The position numbers and the translations under genes are program-made. 53,617 nucleotides of DNA, from NCBI RefSeq assembly GCF_000308835.1, contig NZ_BAGN01000201.1, positions 1 through 53,617 of the forward strand, read 5' to 3'. How positions within the stretch are numbered: position 1 is the stretch's first letter; the number at the start of each line of letters is the position of its first letter. This DNA is from Nocardia vinacea NBRC 16497. Lineage in GTDB: Bacteria > Actinomycetota > Actinomycetes > Mycobacteriales > Mycobacteriaceae. The notes under the pieces are model-generated. The model had not been told where the DNA came from and ran no database searches. It worked only from the letters and a program-made list of their open reading frames with translations. This document shows, piece by piece, positions 51,964 to 53,617 of this stretch.

Positions 51964-53523
51964 ATGACCGCAGCTGACCGCCCCGCCTTCTACATCACAA
52001 CGGCCATCGCATACCCGAACGGTGCGCCGCACATCGGGCATGCGTACGAGTACATCTCGGCCGACGCCCTCGCCCGCTTCAAGCGGCTCGACGGTTATGA
52101 CGTCTTCTTCATGACCGGCACCGATGAGCACGGGCAGAAGATGCAGCAGACCGCGGTCGCCGAGGGGGTGCCGGTGGAGGAGCTCGCCGCGCGCAACTCG
52201 GATGTGTTCGAGGCGATGGACAAGACGCTCGACATCTCCTACGACCGCTTCATCCGCACCACCGATGACGACCACCAGGTGGCCAGCGCCGCGATCTGGG
52301 AGCAGATGCTCGCCAACGGCGATATCTACCTGGACAACTACTCGGGTTGGTACTCGGTGCGCGACGAGGCGTTCTACACCGAGGAAGAAACGACGCTGCT
52401 CGAGGACGGCACCCGGATCTCGACCGAATCGAAGACGCCGGTCACCTGGACCGAGGAGTCGAACTACTTCTTCCGGCTGTCCAACTACCAGGACAAGCTG
52501 CTCGCGCTCTACGACGAACATCCCGAATTCATCGCGCCCGCAACGGCTCGCAACGAGATGGTGAGTTATGTGAAGGCGGGTCTGAAAGACCTGTCCATTT
52601 CGCGCACCACCTTCGACTGGGGTGTGCCGGTGCCCGGACATCCCGATCATGTGATGTACGTGTGGGTGGACGCGCTCACCAACTACATCACCGGCGTCGG
52701 CTTCCCGGATACGGAATCCGTTGCGTTCCAGCGGTTCTGGCCCGCCGACGTACACATCATCGGTAAGGACATCACCCGGTTCCACACCGTGTACTGGCCC
52801 GCGTTCCTGATGTCGGCCGGGATCGAGTTGCCGAAACGCGTTTTCGTGCACGGGTTCCTGTACAACAAGGGCGAGAAGATGTCCAAGTCGGTCGGCAATG
52901 TGGTCGACCCGCTGGCGCTCGTCGACGAGTACGGCGTGGACGCGGTGCGCTTCTTCCTGCTGCGCGAGATCTCCTACGGTCAGGACGGCAGCTACAGCCA
53001 CGAGGCGATCGTCGGGCGGATCAATACCGATCTGGCCAATGAATTCGGCAATCTGGTGCAGCGCAGCCTGAAGCTGGTCGCCCGCGACTGCGGTGGTGTG
53101 GTGCCGACGCCGGGCGAATTCACCGATGCCGATCGCGCCCTGCTCGACCGTGCGAACGAGCTGCTGGAGCGCTGCCGCACCGAATTCGACGGCCAGCAAA
53201 TGCATCTGGCGCTGGAGGCGATCTGGCTGACCCTCGGTGAGGCCAACCGCTACTTCTCCGCGGAAGCGCCCTGGGCGCTGGCCAAGACCGGCACCGAGGA
53301 GTCGCTGGCCCGCGAGGCGACGGTGCTCTACGTGACCATCGAACTGCTGCGCATCGTCGCCATCCTGGTCCAGCCGGTCATGCCCGAATCCGCTGGCAAG
53401 ATCCTCGATCTGCTGGCCAGCCAGAACCGTACCTTCGCCGATATCGCGACCCCGCTGGTCGCCGGCACCCCATTGCCGGAGCCCGAAGCGATCTACCCCC
53501 GCTACGTGGAGCCGAAGAAGTAA
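51964..53523 (+). CDS. metG: Methionyl-tRNA synthetase
   Basis: This 519-residue class I synthetase has the HIGH box PHIGHAYEY, the KMSKS box KGEKMSKSVGN, FMTGTDEHGQK, and the anticodon-binding helix bundle (EIWLTLGEANRYFSAEAPW-type WAL region). It is the short form without a C-terminal EMAPII-like domain. A -10-like TACAGT (51949-51954) ends nine bases before ATG 51964, which suggests a nearly leaderless transcript. A strong terminator follows. The in-frame extension to 51925 overlaps the promoter and is rejected. Confidence 0.96.
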   Translation: MTAADRPAFYITTAIAYPNGAPHIGHAYEYISADALARFKRLDGYDVFFMTGTDEHGQKMQQTAVAEGVPVEELAARNSDVFEAMDKTLDISYDRFIRTTDDDHQVASAAIWEQMLANGDIYLDNYSGWYSVRDEAFYTEEETTLLEDGTRISTESKTPVTWTEESNYFFRLSNYQDKLLALYDEHPEFIAPATARNEMVSYVKAGLKDLSISRTTFDWGVPVPGHPDHVMYVWVDALTNYITGVGFPDTESVAFQRFWPADVHIIGKDITRFHTVYWPAFLMSAGIELPKRVFVHGFLYNKGEKMSKSVGNVVDPLALVDEYGVDAVRFFLLREISYGQDGSYSHEAIVGRINTDLANEFGNLVQRSLKLVARDCGGVVPTPGEFTDADRALLDRANELLERCRTEFDGQQMHLALEAIWLTLGEANRYFSAEAPWALAKTGTEESLAREATVLYVTIELLRIVAILVQPVMPESAGKILDLLASQNRTFADIATPLVAGTPLPEPEAIYPRYVEPKK

Positions 53524-53558
53524 TCAACAGAAGGCGATACGTAGCACGAGGCGCGCCT

Positions 53559-53592
53559 GAAGCGCTACCGCTCGATAAAGCGGTAGCGCTTC
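53559..53592 (+). terminator. Terminator hairpin after metG
   Basis: GAAGCGCTACCGCT and AGCGGTAGCGCTTC form a perfect 14-bp stem with loop CGATAA, 35 bases after the metG stop. No T-run follows; instead another palindrome, CGGTTCGGCCGAACCG (53592-53607), is directly attached. Confidence 0.82.
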
Positions 53593-53617
53593 GGTTCGGC
53601 CGAACCGCTGGAAGGGC

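Noticed and set aside
51856..53205. Long minus-strand open frame opposite metG
   Set aside because: It is a shadow of a complete methionyl-tRNA synthetase, without known motifs.

Overview
The window is chromosomal DNA of a high-GC actinomycete of the order Mycobacteriales, most likely Nocardia or a close relative. Codons end in G or C almost throughout. Many genes start with GTG or TTG, and several have a -10-like hexamer so close to the start codon that leaderless mRNAs are likely. From memory, the order metG-tatD-rpfB-ksgA-ispE, FAAL/pks16-pth-rplY, prs-glmU and mfd-mazG matches the Mycobacterium tuberculosis Rv1007c-Rv1021 block (in opposite orientation), with extra modules inserted. The neighbouring pair cpsY (Stealth) and cpdA (Rv0805-like) is also a mycobacterial neighbourhood. 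No transposase, prophage, integrase or CRISPR array was seen.

Region 1 (1-6755) is the downstream end of a specialised-metabolite cluster. It holds a truncated clavaminate-synthase-like Fe(II)/2-oxoglutarate oxygenase, an SbnB-like dehydrogenase, a group IV PLP decarboxylase (SbnH/Y4yA-like), an SbnA-like synthase, a MATE exporter, and a free-standing PEP-binding TIM barrel that lacks the usual catalytic cysteine. An IdeR/DtxR-type iron box lies in front of the exporter. The likely product is a 2,3-diaminopropionate-derived, iron-regulated metabolite, probably a siderophore, whose assembly genes lie upstream of the window.

Region 2 (6737-12350) holds a TerD-family gene, a flavin/F420-type split-barrel protein whose 3' end is amplified as three perfect 35-bp repeats, and a long intergenic stretch with a second iron box and a 23-codon ORF. 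These are followed by a Stealth sugar-phosphate transferase (CpsY-like), a cyclic-nucleotide phosphodiesterase and a glycerol dehydrogenase.

Region 3 (12482-23937) is largely housekeeping: mazG and mfd (translationally coupled), two TetR regulators (one resembling gamma-butyrolactone receptors), tRNA-Gln(UUG), glmU-prs (coupled, with a clear terminator), two related small membrane proteins and a DUF2461 protein.

Region 4 (23934-30855) is the ergothioneine locus: egtA-egtB-egtC-egtD on the minus strand, with a divergent, probably leaderless egtE-like gene overlapping rnz (RNase Z) by one base. Region 5 (30877-37756) holds a TetR/PlsC divergent pair with a 29-bp perfect palindrome, a fatty-acyl-AMP ligase, pth, rplY, prfC and a SnoaL-like gene.

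Region 6 (37857-41309) is an unusual three-gene module: two paralogous Abi-alpha-like genes flanking a DUF445 membrane protein. Region 7 (41417-53617) contains an ABC-F ATPase with an odd inserted segment, an LLM flavin oxidoreductase, ispE, an SDR/TetR divergent pair with palindromic operators, a small copper-type operon (CopZ plus a His-rich membrane protein), ksgA, rpfB, tatD and metG with its terminator.

The most promising leads are the iron-box-linked Sbn-like cassette with its cysteine-less PEP barrel, the Abi-alpha/DUF445 module, and the iron-box-linked leader with a tiny ORF ahead of the Stealth gene. All assignments rest on motifs, gene context and remembered family sequences; no search was run.
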